Source: Pipra filicauda (Eukaryota > Chordata > Aves > Passeriformes > Pipridae). From it: a stretch of 64,000 bases of DNA. The notes beneath the pieces were generated by a model. That model was not told the origin of the DNA and searched no databases. It saw only the letters and a program-made list of their open reading frames with translations. The position numbers and the translations under genes were made by a program. Where the stretch lies: NCBI RefSeq assembly GCF_003945595.2, contig NW_024104417.1, positions 841,615 through 905,614 on the forward strand, written 5' to 3'. Shown in pieces: positions 50,851-63,196 of this stretch (within the stretch, counting starts at the first letter, position 1; every line of letters begins with the position of its first letter).

Positions 50851-53800
50851 CACATATTTCCCTTTTTTGAAGTTTTGTACCACTGGGGTAGTGATGGTGG
50901 GGGGTGAAACTGACCTTTTTACCTCTCTAGGGATGCTGAATTTGAATTTAGAACTTGCTTGCACATACATTAAAATCAACAGTGGTTGTGTCTAAGGAGG
51001 GATAGGTTAAGAACTGCAGGTCAGGACTTACTGGGTTTAAAAGGAGTAATTTCTATTGGTGTCTCAAAGCTGCTTAAAAATTGGCAGCGTGATTAAGAAC
51101 CACTCAAGGATTTTGGACTAATGAAAGTCAGAGGTACTAAAAACTTTGTAGCAGGGATTCAACAATGGGCTATATCAGCAACATCAGCAGTCTTCAAGCT
51201 AAAGAATAATTTATATAACTGAGAGCAGTGTCCTTTTGACATTTATTTATTGGTGCCATTTATAAACTATTAATCAACAATTCCCTCTTCATTAACTTTA
51301 ATATGTTACATGTGTTATTTGCAGTATGTCAACCATACAAAGTTTAATACATAGTTTTAATTAGTTAAAAGACAGGGAGCCACTAAAAATACACATTAAT
51401 CAGTGAGAAAGCTGAGACATTAAGCATTCTTTAGCTCATTTTTAAGCTGGTACTTTACAAAATCCCTACAAGCTCTCTAGATCCTTTCATACGCCTACAG
51501 AACATGGTAGTTTGAAAACATCAAATGAACTTTTGAAAGAGTAGCTTTATGAGATACGTTTACTTTTTTATGAATGACTTCCCTTTTTTAAAGCTAAGTC
51601 CTGTCAGGAAAACAGAGCAATTCCAATTTATTTCAAAACAATAACATCTTGTGGTGCAATTCAAGATATTATTCAGTAAAGAAATTTGGCTCAGATTTGT
51701 GCTACAGTATAAGAAATCAATAGTCATCTAAAAATACTAATACTTCTCAGTGTATTGAAAAAACCCTGAGAGTCATGAAAGGTGGCATAATTCATGTTAG
51801 GCAAACTCATGAACCCATTGAAGGGGAAAAAGGTCATATGCTATATCTAGAAAGTATGATAATGCATGTTACAGATGATCAGCTTAAAACAGTACAGCTA
51901 ACTATATTTCTGGCATGGTTCACAGGAGCTTGATTTTACAGGCTTGATTTCCAGATCTTATAAAAGCCAGTTCTAGTAATTCTTATCAACGGAAACGGAT
52001 TTTTAATATCATGGCACAGACCTCTATCATTTCAGGCAACAGTAATATTCACAACAGACTGCTCCTCTCTGTTTAAGCAAATCACTGGAAGAGACACATG
52101 TGGTTTTTACTGGGCATTTTCAGATAGTAGGGTCCAGTCGCTAGTTCCTCACAGTCCCTACTGCCTACTTTCTTTTATCCTACTTCTGTAGACCTTTTCT
52201 GTTTCTGTCTGTCCACATCTCCTTGTCCCTTTCTTTACTATCCTCCCACCCCACTCTGATCGCTGTTGATACCCCATACTATCCTCTTTATTCTTGTCTC
52301 TAATCTTCTCCAATTTACTTAATTTCTATCAACAAAACTCTGTATTTTTCTCTGGTATTGGTCATAGAAACAACTTTAATATTAATTCTGATGCTCAAAA
52401 CCCACTTTTCTTGGACAAATATCCAAAGGAAGTTCAATCTCAATTGCATTTGACAAGCATAGGAATTCGGTAAACAGGAGTTTATATAAAATCCTAGCTA
52501 CCAAGCTGTCTGTAGCAGTTAACTGACCTTTAGACAGTGTCAGAAGAGCCTGTAATAAAGCAGGCTCTCTAAATTTAGCTTAGAATCTAATCATTAAAAT
52601 GAAATCTAAGAGGTAACCCTCCCCTTCATTGGTATATCTGCAGCCTGGCTCTGCCTTCCTCTAGTGATGCCTGTGCAAAGCATCAGCTTCTGCGGAGAAA
52701 GTGGTACTTTCATCCTTTTTTTCTGAACATTTCAAAAGGCAAGGGCAAACTGTGGCACCCCACAGGCACATATTCTCTTATATATGCTTATAGTTTCATA
52801 CATAAACCTGTCTCAAATCCAAAGCTAATGAATGGTAATTGGATACATGGATAAGAAAAAGCATGGATCATGATTATTGCTCTGAATTGAGTGCTCCATG
52901 ATATTGAACATTGGGAAGTCAAAATAATCATGGACGCCCTCCACTCTGTGCAGCATGAATGACCCAGGTTAATGCCGTCTTGGGAAAAAATACTTTGAGA
53001 ACAAACATGTGACCAATCACATTATCGCCCCTTGTTAATTTCTTTCACAATGTCTGGCAACCTGAACATTTTGAATTCTTTCCTAGTGACATCTGTATTC
53101 ATGCATGTAACTCAGATTAAAACCCACAGCAACAACACTACTCTTGTGTAAGTAAGCATCACTGTCAACCCTGTTCCTGTACTCACTGAAACCCATTGCC
53201 CTTTGGAGCCCTGCTATCAGCTCTTTCCTGCTGATCCACTTTGCATGATCAGATAACAAAGAATATCCCACAGCCACCTGTAAACCCTGCACATTCTAGT
53301 TTCCAACTGAAAATAGTTCTGCTCATTCATTATTTCTCTGCTCTTTCTATACAAGCTCCTAATGCCTGTCAATTGTCCTATATTTATCATTTGGGAGTTG
53401 GTTTAAAACTGCAGGGAAAACAACAAACACAAACAGATAGGAAAGGTTTCCTTGGAGTTATGCATACTCCTTCTGCACTTTACCTAGGGTGAACAGCACA
53501 GTCTGCTTAAAGCATCATACACGACATGGCAGGGAAAATGAACATCAGCATCTCAGTTACACAGAATTTGTTCTCGTCATGCTGACTGACACATGAATTT
53601 ATTTTCTGTCTCATCTAATAAGTTTTTGCTGCAAAGTAAAATTCTTTTTCATATTACACTAATCAACATGTTTAATTTAAAAGTTTTAATTGGGTCAGGA
53701 TTTTAAACTGTCAGCTTTTTTTTAGTTGAAATGTGTTCTTTGGACTTTCTCCAATTAATATTTAAGCAAAGTGTATTCATCAGCACTTAACATGAATATC

Positions 53801-56319
53801 AGCTGCAAACTAAGATAACTTGTGAGGAACAAAAATGCAGACTGTGCAAACAAATCCACAAATTTCACCAATATTTGCAAATCAAAATAACTATACTGAA
53901 GACCACTGGAACTGTTCAAAGAAAAAGGGAGTATTTATACTAGTTTAAATTCTCACTTAACTTCAGAGGTTGAACTTCCCAGGGTAGACTTTGCAATTTG
54001 AAAGTACTGTAGATAAGAACATCAAAGCTACCAAACCGGAACAGGAAAAGAGGTTTCACAGACTGGTCTGAGGTACTCGTCAGTAAACCTAATTTAGCAT
54101 AATATTCAACTGTACCCCAGATAGAAGCACTTGAAGTATGGTACAGCTCCATTCCCCAGCTCTTACAGACATGCCTACATGCCTACTTCATCAGTCATAC
54201 ATCAGAGACTATAGCTCTTTTGTCTTCTATGTAGCAGTTTTCAGAAGCTGCCAAAGGTCATAAAAGTAACAAGGATAGGCAAACAAAGGGAAAACATGTT
54301 TTTCCTTTAGGGAAAGGCAGATTCGGGACTATAGTTCTGAGCTGAGAAACTGGCTGGAAAAAGGAAAATAGTGTGGGAACAACACTTATTACAATACAGT
54401 CGGTTTGACCTAGCAGATTTATCGACATTTCCTATTCTCTGCACTGGCATGGCCACATGCAATCCTAATAAATATTCCAAACTGTAACTGCTGTGAATTA
54501 TGGCTTTTTGCTATAAGTTCAAAGCTCTTCATGACAGATCTACAGCCTGACTCATTATATTTAGAGTAATGATTATCCTGTATAAAACTTAATAGTTTCT
54601 CCTTGGGGGATACAATGGAAAACTTTCTTAAGTGCCTAAACCTAGCACAGTTGTCATCTAAGGATTCACAGAAGTGGTTAATGGGACTTTTTGAAAGTAC
54701 CCAAATTCTTATCTGTGCCTGGAATAAAAGTTTCCCTTAAATATGGACAGGTAGATGCTCTTTAAACACTTAATTACAAACATTTAGTATTTTTTCCCAT
54801 TGCTGTGTGCATTAAAAGGAGGGTATTCAAGCAACCTGCCCACACACTCTAAACACTTTAGTGTATTCTTCTGTCTCAGCAACTGACTACCTTTTGCTGC
54901 TGTCTCTGACTCCAATTCCTGTCAGTCTTCCTCTTCTCCTTTCATGAAGCCCATTTCCCTGTGGGTTCAGCATTCTTCAGACCTAGTCAGCATTGCCTTC
55001 ATTAGGCTTCCTTGTCTTTGGGCTATGCTAGCATTGGAAAGGCCAGAGGCTCTTTTATAGTAACGAGGTACAGATGTATCTCTGCTTTTCAGTCTGTCCT
55101 GTGTTCCTTCCCTGCCCTGAACTAGTAAAATAGAAATTTATGCTCTTTACATAATATGGTATGAAATACACTTTAGGACAATGGTGCTAATTCCCTGCTA
55201 AATCTGGATTTGTAAAACATTTCTAGGGATGGGAAGATTTGAAGAAAACAATCATCTACCAGAAAACTCCAGATAGGCCTTGTTTTTCCTATAAAGATGA
55301 TTAAATTTCACTTTTTGGATGTAGATTACTTGCAGAAATTTCATCCTCTAAAAAGATAGACTGTCTGGTAAAGCAGAACACACATTGCTAAAGTTGCTTT
55401 ATCTCAGTGAAACAGGGACAGCTCTGTATTCATGAAAATGACCATCAGAAAGGGTGCTGGTCTCTTATTATTTAGTCTAACAACTGAAGGAAGCAAAAGA
55501 CCAAGCTATTTTAATTTTTATTTTTAAAACAGCTCTTACACAGATTGTGATGGGAGTATTTTGTGAAAGACACTCTCACATCTTTGTTGAAATCAGGTCT
55601 AGTCAGGGAAGGAAGCTTTTGCTTCCTTTTGCTGCTGATTAAGAGTCTAGGGCTTAAAGGGCAATTCCAGACAAGGAGGGAGATCTTTATCGCTGCCCTT
55701 GGAACAGTTCCCACTGTTGTGCTCATTCCCCGCCCCCCCCTTTTAATCACAACTTACAGCTGTAAAACATATCTGAGAGAATGGTACCAGCATATCAACT
55801 GTTCTATGAAGATGCTAGATCATTCAGTATTGTTATGTTTTCAATACTTATAAATGTTTCTAATAATATGACATGGTTTCAATCAGTAAACAGTTCTTAA
55901 GAACTACCACAGCTGTTTTCTGAGTAGTTAAAGTAGATCGGCTTGTAAGAAAGCAGCACAGGACAGTCCTCCTCTAAAAAGTACAGTGTGGGCTGAAGCC
56001 ATCTGGTGAGTATTACATGTCACCTTCTCTCAGCAATATTCATCTAGTGTCCAGTCCATACAGGAGAGATGTTTTACAATCTACAATCTACCTACAAACC
56101 AGGAGAAGACCTTAGGATCAACTCTCAGCATTCAGATATAACACATATCTTTAATCAATCAGTACAGTTATGTGGACGTGGTTTCCATGCTAAATTAGAG
56201 GGGGGACATGACAAATGGCACAACTTAAGTTCACAAAAACCTGAAAAACTCAGGGACTGGGGCAACACAAATGATAATAAGAAGAACAATATAATAATAA
56301 ATTTATAAAAAAATAATAG
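50851..56319. other. Gene-free stretch
   Basis: No exon or RNA gene was recognised, and I see no clear transposon. Short pyrimidine-rich patches at about 52150-52290 and 54890-54960 have no identifiable origin. A run of C residues lies at about 55732-55740. Confidence 0.5.
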
Positions 56320-56745
56320 GATGCAATACCTCTGGGCAGATTAACCCCAAGCATCAGTATGGGCTGGGAACCAACTGGCAGGGCAGCAAACTCAGTCAAA
56401 AGGACTCAGGCACTACAGTGGATGTCAGGCTGAACATGTGCTAACCATGTGTTCTCATAATGATCAAAGTAAACCATCAAGGGCTACCTTAGGGGGATCA
56501 AGGGAGGTTATTCCACACTCAGAGGGAGGAGTAGGGCATAACTGGTCTACTGTGTTCACTTCTGAGAACCTACATCCCTTCAAGAGAGATGTTAAAACTT
56601 GGAGAGGAGCTATAAAGTGTCTATCAGGTTGGGCAGGGACACAGAGAACATGAGTTATGGGGAAAACCTGAGGCAGTTGTACTTCTTTGTCTGGCAAAGG
56701 AGGGGCTAAAGGGTGATCAGGTAGCAGCCTATGACTACAGGAAGA
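56320..56745 (+). mobile_element. Decayed CR1 LINE ORF2 fragment
   Basis: The plus strand contains CATCAGTATGGGCTGGGAACC, GGCTGAACATGTGCTAACCA, ACTGTGTTCACTTCTGAGAAC and GGCAGTTGTACTTCTTTGTC. These follow the order of the final RT region of CR1 ORF2 (consensus H-Q-Y-R-L-G, then M-S-Q-Q-C, then F-W-A-P, then L-F-S-L-E). The frame is heavily damaged. It lacks its own 3' end; a short minus-strand CR1-like tail begins at 56740, so the two meet tail to tail. Confidence 0.75.
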
Positions 56746-56810
56746 GATCACAGAATCACAGAATCGCACAATCAATTAGGTTGGAAAAGACCTCAGGTCA
56801 TTGAGTCCAA
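56740..56810 (-). mobile_element. Very short CR1 3' tail with flanking repeats
   Basis: On the plus strand this reads TCACAGAATCACAGAATCGCAC, then TTAGGTTGGAAAAGACCTCAGG and TTGAGTCCAA. That is the reverse complement of the last 70 bases of a CR1 element, with its 8-bp terminal repeats. It is bracketed by the 12-base direct repeat CCTATGACTACA at 56728-56739 and 56811-56822, which looks like a target-site duplication. The insertion lies within or at the end of the older plus-strand CR1 fragment. Confidence 0.85.
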
Positions 56811-56812
56811 CC

Positions 56813-59800
56813 TATGACTACAACAACTTTGTCCAAATTTTTTTGACTCTTTTTACAGAGAAAGAATGGACAAGCAATATTAGGCATGCCTAGCTGTTTT
56901 TTTTTTCTCAGTAAAAGACTTAATATGTCTGGATGTGTTACAGCTCTTTTTCTCAATGGTATAAGCTCAGCACTTCATTTTATTATGTGCTAATTTTATG
57001 TCTTTCTATAACCTTTATACAAAAAGAATGCTAAATTACAGAAAACTTAAATCACAAATTCCAGATTGAATCATACAAAAGAGAGGCAATTGATTAGTTC
57101 ATGACTGCAAAAGTTAATTTGATTTAAGGGCTATAAAACTTGCTTCAGATTCTCTCAGCAATATTTATTTACCTTTTATTAACTGCCATTAGGGCTACAA
57201 CACTGCAAAAAGCATCAGGCAAAAGGAAATAGATGGAAAAATTGAAAATCTTACTATTTACAATGTAACATATACAAGGCTTACACAAAGCAGTTTAGTG
57301 ATCTGTGAGCTTGATGCCTAGCCAATTTGAACTTTATTCCTGAGAATCGGATTGTCATCTAAGATTTTGGTTTGATTCAGAACCAAAACATGGATATGAA
57401 TTCCCACCCAGTTCAAGAATGCTTGGATCTACACTTAGCCTGGGACTACAATATCAGTGAAGGGTATGCTAATTTAGGAAAGCTAAAAGGAAAAGAAAAA
57501 TCTAGGATACCCCAGGTAAAAATTGCATAGCACTGGAAGAATGGAGGGAAGTGGAAAACATGCTTGCTTAAGTAATGTTTAGACCACTAACCTCATTTAG
57601 CAGCAGGACTAATATAGCTTGCAGAGATAAAGGTACAATTGTAAAATTCAAACAAGTAAGTGGTAAATTCATAGGTTCTCTGCAGCCAAACAGTTATCCA
57701 AAGATGTTATCAAGGGGCTGCTGGAAGTCTGGAAGGCGTTTTCTAGGGCTGTTTGTATTGGACTGCACAGTGATGAAAGCTATTTTTGTGTTAGGATTGT
57801 GTCAAAGCCATTAGGGGAAGCTACCCCACTAAACCCAGAATTAGAAATCTCGCGTGTTTCGGGGCGGGAAAAAAAAAAAAAAAAAGATAAAAATTAAGAC
57901 AAAGTCCCTGCCCTGAGAATTCTGCTGCTATGTGAATTAACATATCAAGTAACATCTAAGAAAATGAAGGAAAATAGTTTTGGTGAGAGGAAAACCACCT
58001 TACAGTCTTGAACAATTCATTTCTTTGTTCACTTTATTTTGAAGTAAGTGGTAAATTTCTAAAAATACAGATCTTTTTACACTTTCTAGATTTAACAGGG
58101 CATGTGATGATGACTGTAGTTCTCCTTGACAGGATAAGAAACTCCCCTCAGCTGTGTTTCTTGTTCCTTGCTAGCTCTAATCTTTCTCAAGAAGTGAAGA
58201 GTATTGCCCCCCGGCTTCATTGCTCTTTTCTTTGTTTCCTTGCCTTACAGGAATAATGAGATCTATATGTCTGAGAAAAGGATGATCTATATATACACTG
58301 CTGATCTGCAGCATCTACTGCTAGGTGTTGCAGGGTGGCTTAGGTAGCAGTGGTGCTGTGAGCACTAAGTTGGCACTATGAAGAAAAGGTTAGTTCCAGA
58401 TTGCAAGAAATCATTCAATTTTATTTTTTTTCAAATTAATCTTCTGCATCTCCATAAAAGAATTGATTTTTAGCTAATTGGCTGTCTTTTGGATGGTTGC
58501 AAGAGGTAGATAAGCTTGTAGGACAAAAAGCAGCAGGCCAATCAACAGTACACTGGTTCTTCTCTACACTACCATCCTACAAGAAAAGCCAATCCACTTA
58601 TCCTTAGGGGTACTCTGAAAATGCATTGGAATATTTTTTCTTGTAGCAGAAGTCCTTGGAAAACACTGTTAATGGTCAACCTGAGGCTGCTCTTCACCCT
58701 GAGCTGTTCCACAGTTCTGAGAAAAATTCCCATGGCAGCATGATTAGTAGATATAGCTGAACAGGAGAACCAGGTAAGTTGAATCAAACTTTCTAAATAT
58801 GCATTGACTGTCAGGTTTTTATTGCTCACTTGCTGTAAAGTGCAGTCATAACACTCAAATATGAAATCTTTCACTGGCAGTAACTACATGCCTTTGACCT
58901 TTTGGAAAATACCAAACAACATACCTGGCTTCTGAAACTCTGAAAACAGCAGAAATATTTGAATTATTAATGTGTCTCCCTCACCATTGCCTGAAAACTC
59001 AATAGAAATAATTTATTCTGTTAAAAAGCCATACCCTAGAATTTTAATGCTGAGTTTCAAGAGATGGGAAAAAATGGAATAAAGCATCTGAACTGCACAC
59101 ACCAACACCTTAGCTACTTGCTTTTTCCAGTGACAGGAGGAAGTGTCAAGTATGGGTTGAGCAGAGACAGATTAATCTAGCATGACTTTTTTTGTGGCAG
59201 GGTGACATATACAAACTCTAGGACATTACTATTGCATGAAAATCCCATAGTCGGGAATAAATAACTAGGAATGAAAGACTTAGAAAAAATCTTCAGATGA
59301 GGAATTTGTTTATGAAAGTACACAACACAGTCCTTTTATGTATGGCTCTGTTCATGCCTATGAAATTTGTATTGCTCTCTTGGAGGAATGGTATGGCTGG
59401 ATCACACATTCTCAACATGTTTATAAAGGTATCAGACGTTGTGGGATGATCTCACTTCCACCCAGATAAGCACATGAAAATCAGGTGTCTCCCATCCCAC
59501 TGAATAAGACCAGGTAACAGAACAAATACAATGTAGAAATTCCCAGTGAAGATAAAACTCACTTTTCTATTTTTCTTTCTAACCAAGTGTGGGCTGAAAA
59601 CGAGAATTATTATGCTACTCCCTGAACTTCAGGTCCAACACCTGAGTCACCATGAATGTGAGGACCAGCACAATATTTCACCGCTTTTTTTTTTTTTGTT
59701 TTGTTTTGAACTCAATCTCAACATCACCTTTTCACTCCATTTAAGCAGGTCCATTAGCAGTGCAGGTGCTGCGTGCAGCACGTCTCCCAGGGATGTACCG

Positions 59801-60056
59801 AGGGAGACAGCCCTGCCTCCCCTGAGGCTCGGTAAGGAGTCATCCTGTTCACCAGAAGTTACTGTACCTTTGAACTCAAGTTATTTGTCAATTTTTTTCC
59901 AAACATTTGCATCCTCAGAGACCTTGGAAATCCCCAGCTCACGCATTTTCTCAGACTAAACAGTTTATCCATTCTTTTATCTCCATTATTGCATTTATGG
60001 TTAGTGGCAATTCTCACAGTGTGTATTAAGATAAACTAAGTCTCACCTATTTGATG
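56813..60056. other. Gene-free stretch
   Basis: No exon, RNA gene or transposon was recognised beyond a poly-A tract at 57869-57885 and a T-rich run at about 59686-59706. ORFs near 57575, 58008 and 59546 show no domain or splice context that I can support. Confidence 0.5.
57869..57885. repeat. Poly-A tract
   Basis: Seventeen consecutive A residues follow a CpG-containing GGGGCGGG segment. It could be the tail of a retroposed RNA, but no matching body was recognised upstream. Confidence 0.9.
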
Positions 60057-60192
60057 TCACAGAATCAGAGTATTCTGAGTTGGAAGGGACTCACAAGGAT
60101 CATCAAGTCAAACTCTTAAATGAATGAATGGGGATTGAACCCACAACCTTGGCATTATTAGTGCCATACTATAACCGAGCTAATCTCAGGGT
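60057..60192 (-). mobile_element. tRNA-Ile-derived SINE, TguSINE1 type
   Basis: On the minus strand the 5' head reads GATTAGCTCGGTTATAG (A-box region), GGCACTAATAATGCCAAGG (a former anticodon stem-loop with AAT, isoleucine) and GGTTGTGGGTTCAATCCCC (B-box and T-arm). The D-arm is shortened relative to a functional tRNA. The remainder, GATGATCCTTGTGAGTCCC and TTCCAACTCAGAATACTC, ending in TTCTGTGA, copies the 3' end of a CR1 LINE. This is the architecture of the zebra finch SINE that depends on CR1 machinery for mobilisation. It is not a tRNA gene, because the acceptor stem is not paired and the D-arm is damaged. Confidence 0.85.
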
Positions 60193-61344
60193 CATCAGTG
60201 AAGCCTGCTCACCTCCTTTAAAGCCAGTCTTGTTCATCACGAAAAATCACAAACATTCCTTATGCTGTGGATGAGGGATAAAATAGTACAAAGGAATTAA
60301 AATTGCTGAACTTGGTGAGGTAAGGATTGCTTGGAGAACCTATGCCACAGGAGCCGTTGTGGGCCTCTGGCTCCTTGCCCTGTGCTCTTGCATGCTCTGG
60401 AGAAGCACATAGGAGGGACAGGCTACAGGACAACTCTGGGGGCTTCCCTGCAGCAGCTGAATTAGCAGGGAAAGGGCAGGGGATCTCTCCTGACTTAGAA
60501 GCAGCAGAAAACATGGGGAACTGGCTAACGAAAAGAGAAGAGATACATTTCTCAATCTCATTTTGTTCATTTTGGTGCATCCAAAATCTGTTTTCTTATA
60601 GCCACAATGTCAAGCAGAGTCTTAACACCTGGAAGAGCAGGATCTTTTGTAACCATGCTGTTATTTATTATGCGACAAGTGAAGCTGTGCTCCAGGGATT
60701 TGCTCTGCTTTATTACTTTATTTCATTCTCTAGGATAATATTTATCTCTTCTCTGTGTGGATGAGCAGTGATGAAAACAGGTGTTTAGTATTCCACTTAG
60801 CTTCCATTACAGTGGGTAGTAACTCATTTCATGTGCATGCTGGTGCAGTCAGACCAAAATGTAAGTACACAGAAGCTAAATAAGAAAAAATAAACCAGAG
60901 CCATCTATAGGTATTTTAGCATCTGTTCTCCTTTGCATGCTTACTGTTCAGGTATATAGGCAAGTTCACTAACTGTTTAATCACTTTCCTCAATATTTCA
61001 GAGGAATTCCTAATTTGTACTCTTAACACTTCACAGGGTAGAGGAAAGACAAGACAAGACACTTTGGTTTATCATCACAGGGGTGCAGTGTATCTTGTGT
61101 TTCAGCTACCTAATCTTGCTCTGAGAAGTGGATTTCTCATTTCACTGCTCAGGGACAACATTTTGACAGGAAGTTGAAGAATTCCTCCAAAAGAATGATT
61201 TCAAATTGAAGAAAACATTTTGTTCAACTTAAAAAGGGAGTGTTTCATATTTTTAATTTAAAGAATTCCCTGATCATCTTTGTTAGATATTTGCATCTCT
61301 TGGGGCTATTTTCCCTTAATTATCCATGTGCTATAGCAGCAGAA
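60193..61344. other. Gene-free stretch
   Basis: No exon or RNA gene recognised. A 145-codon ORF at 60327-60764 has no family resemblance and overlaps equally long antisense frames, so it is not called. Confidence 0.5.
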
Positions 61345-63196
61345 AAGTGGATTATTGACGATTAATAATATGGAGGCCACTGCTGAACTGAAGTTGAAGC
61401 TGGCCAGAAATGTGGGGAACAATGAAAAAAGTTTTTTCAAATACATTAATGGAAATAGGCAGTATAGAAATATCATTGACCCATTACAGGATGAGGATGG
61501 TCACTTCACAAACAGGGACATAGAAAAAGCAGAGGTGTTTAACTCTTTCTTTGCCTCTGTCTTCAACATGGATGATGGACCGAGGGGGTCTCAGTGCCCT
61601 GAGCTGGAGGACCATGACTACGAGAATGATCAACTCCCAGTTGTCCCTTAACTTGTATGGGATCTGCTGCTCCAGCTGGATCCCTACAAATCTATGGGGC
61701 CTGATGGGATTCATCCTAGATCCTCAAAGAGCTGGCTGATGTCATCACAAAACATCTCGATGATTTTTGAGCGATTTGGAGAATCCCAGCTGACTGGAAG
61801 CTGGTGAACATTGTCCTGATTTTCAAGAAGGGTGAGAAGCAGGACCCAGGAAACTACAGGCCTGTCAGTCTCACTTCAGTGCCCTGTAAATCATGGAAAA
61901 GATTATTCTGGGAGGTATTGAAAAACACCTGGAGGATGCAGCAATCATTGGTCACAGTCAGTATGGTTTCATGAGGGGAAAGTCCTGCTTGATTTTCTTC
62001 TATGACCCCCCTAGCCGATCAAGGGAAGCCAGTTGATATAATCTTTTTGGATTTCAGCAAAGCTTTCCATACTGTCTTACACAGTATCCTTCTGGACAAA
62101 ATGTCCAGCACTCAGCTGGATTAACATGTTATGAGATGGGTGAGCAACTGGCTCACAGGTCACGCACAAGAGTTATAGTGAATGGGGTAACATCAGGCTG
62201 GTGACTGGTCATTAGTAGGGTTCCACAAGGCTCCATACTTGCACCAGTTCTTTTCAATATCTTAGTTAATAACTTGGACGCTGGACTCGAAGGAATACTA
62301 AGTAAGTTTGCCAATAACACTAAATTGGGAGGAGCTGTCAACTCCCTCAAGGGCAGAGAAGCCCCGCAGAGAGACCTCAACAAATTAGAGAGATGTGCAA
62401 TCACCAACCATATGATGTTCAACAAGGGAAAGTGCTGGATTCTGCACCTGGGGTGGGGCAACCCTGGTTGCGTGTATAGACTGGGGAATGAGATGGTGGA
62501 GAGCAGCAAGGTGGAAAAGGATCTCAGGGTCTTTATTGATGGCAAGTTGAATATGAGTCAGCAGTGCCCTGGCAGCCAGGAGGGCCAACCATGTCCTGGG
62601 GGGCATCAGGCAAAGCATCACCAGCTGGTCAAGGGAGAGGATTGTCCTGCTCTGCTCTGCATTGGTGTGGCCTCACCTTGAATATTGTGTGCAGTTTTGG
62701 GCACTGTAATATAAGAAAGACATGAAACTACTAGAGAGCGTCCAAAGGAGGGCTGTGAAGATGGTGAAGGATCAGGAGGGGGAAGCCATACAAGGAGTGG
62801 CTGAGGTCACTTGGGTTCATTAAGCCTGGAGAAGAGCAGACTGAGGGGAGACCTCATTGTACCTTCAATACCCTCATGAGGGGAAGAGGAGGGGCAGGTA
62901 CCAATCTCTTCATTGTCATGACCAGTGACAGGACTCAAGGAAACGGCATGAAGCTGAGTCAGGAGAGGTTTAGGTTGGATATCAGGGAAAGATTCTTCAC
63001 TCAGAGTGTGGTTGGGCACTGGAACAGGCTGCCTAGGGAAGTGGTTACAGCAGCAAGCCTGTCTGTGTCCAGGAAGCATTTGGACAATGCTCTCAGGCAC
63101 ATGGTATGCTTCTTGAGGTGTCCTGTGCAGGTCCGGGCATTGGACTCAATGATCCTCGTGGGTCTCTTCCAACTCAGTATATTCTGTGATTCTGTG
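61345..63196 (+). mobile_element. CR1 LINE, RT domain to 3' end, inactivated
   Basis: This is the longest CR1 block of the window, about 1.85 kb. It begins in the EN-RT linker (K-S-F-F-K-Y-I and V-F-N-S-F-F-A-S-V-F near 61420-61570). It then passes the RT core (F-K-K-G then D-P-G-N-Y-R-P-V-S-L-T near 61825-61880, and F-Q-Q-S-F where the consensus is L-D-F-S-K-A-F near 62050) and reaches the active-site box at about 62307-62318. There the sequence encodes F-A-N-N instead of the catalytic F-A-D-D. It continues through K-C-W-I-L-H-L-G and V-E-K-D-L-R-V-F-I-D to the 3' end, which closes with GGTCTCTTCCAACTCAG and ATTCTGTGATTCTGTG. Several frameshifts and stops interrupt the frame, so it is a pseudogenised copy. 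The 5' limit is approximate. Its 3' end belongs to the same group as the CR1 at 48873-49391. Confidence 0.95.

Noticed and set aside
60120..60192. A tRNA-Ile gene on the minus strand
   Set aside because: The anticodon loop and T-arm are recognisable, but the D-arm is shortened, the acceptor stem does not close, and the sequence runs straight into a CR1-like 3' tail. A SINE explains all of it.
61355..61651. A 98-codon host gene
   Set aside because: Its translation is the EN-RT linker of CR1 ORF2, and the sequence continues as CR1 to a typical CR1 3' end at 63196.
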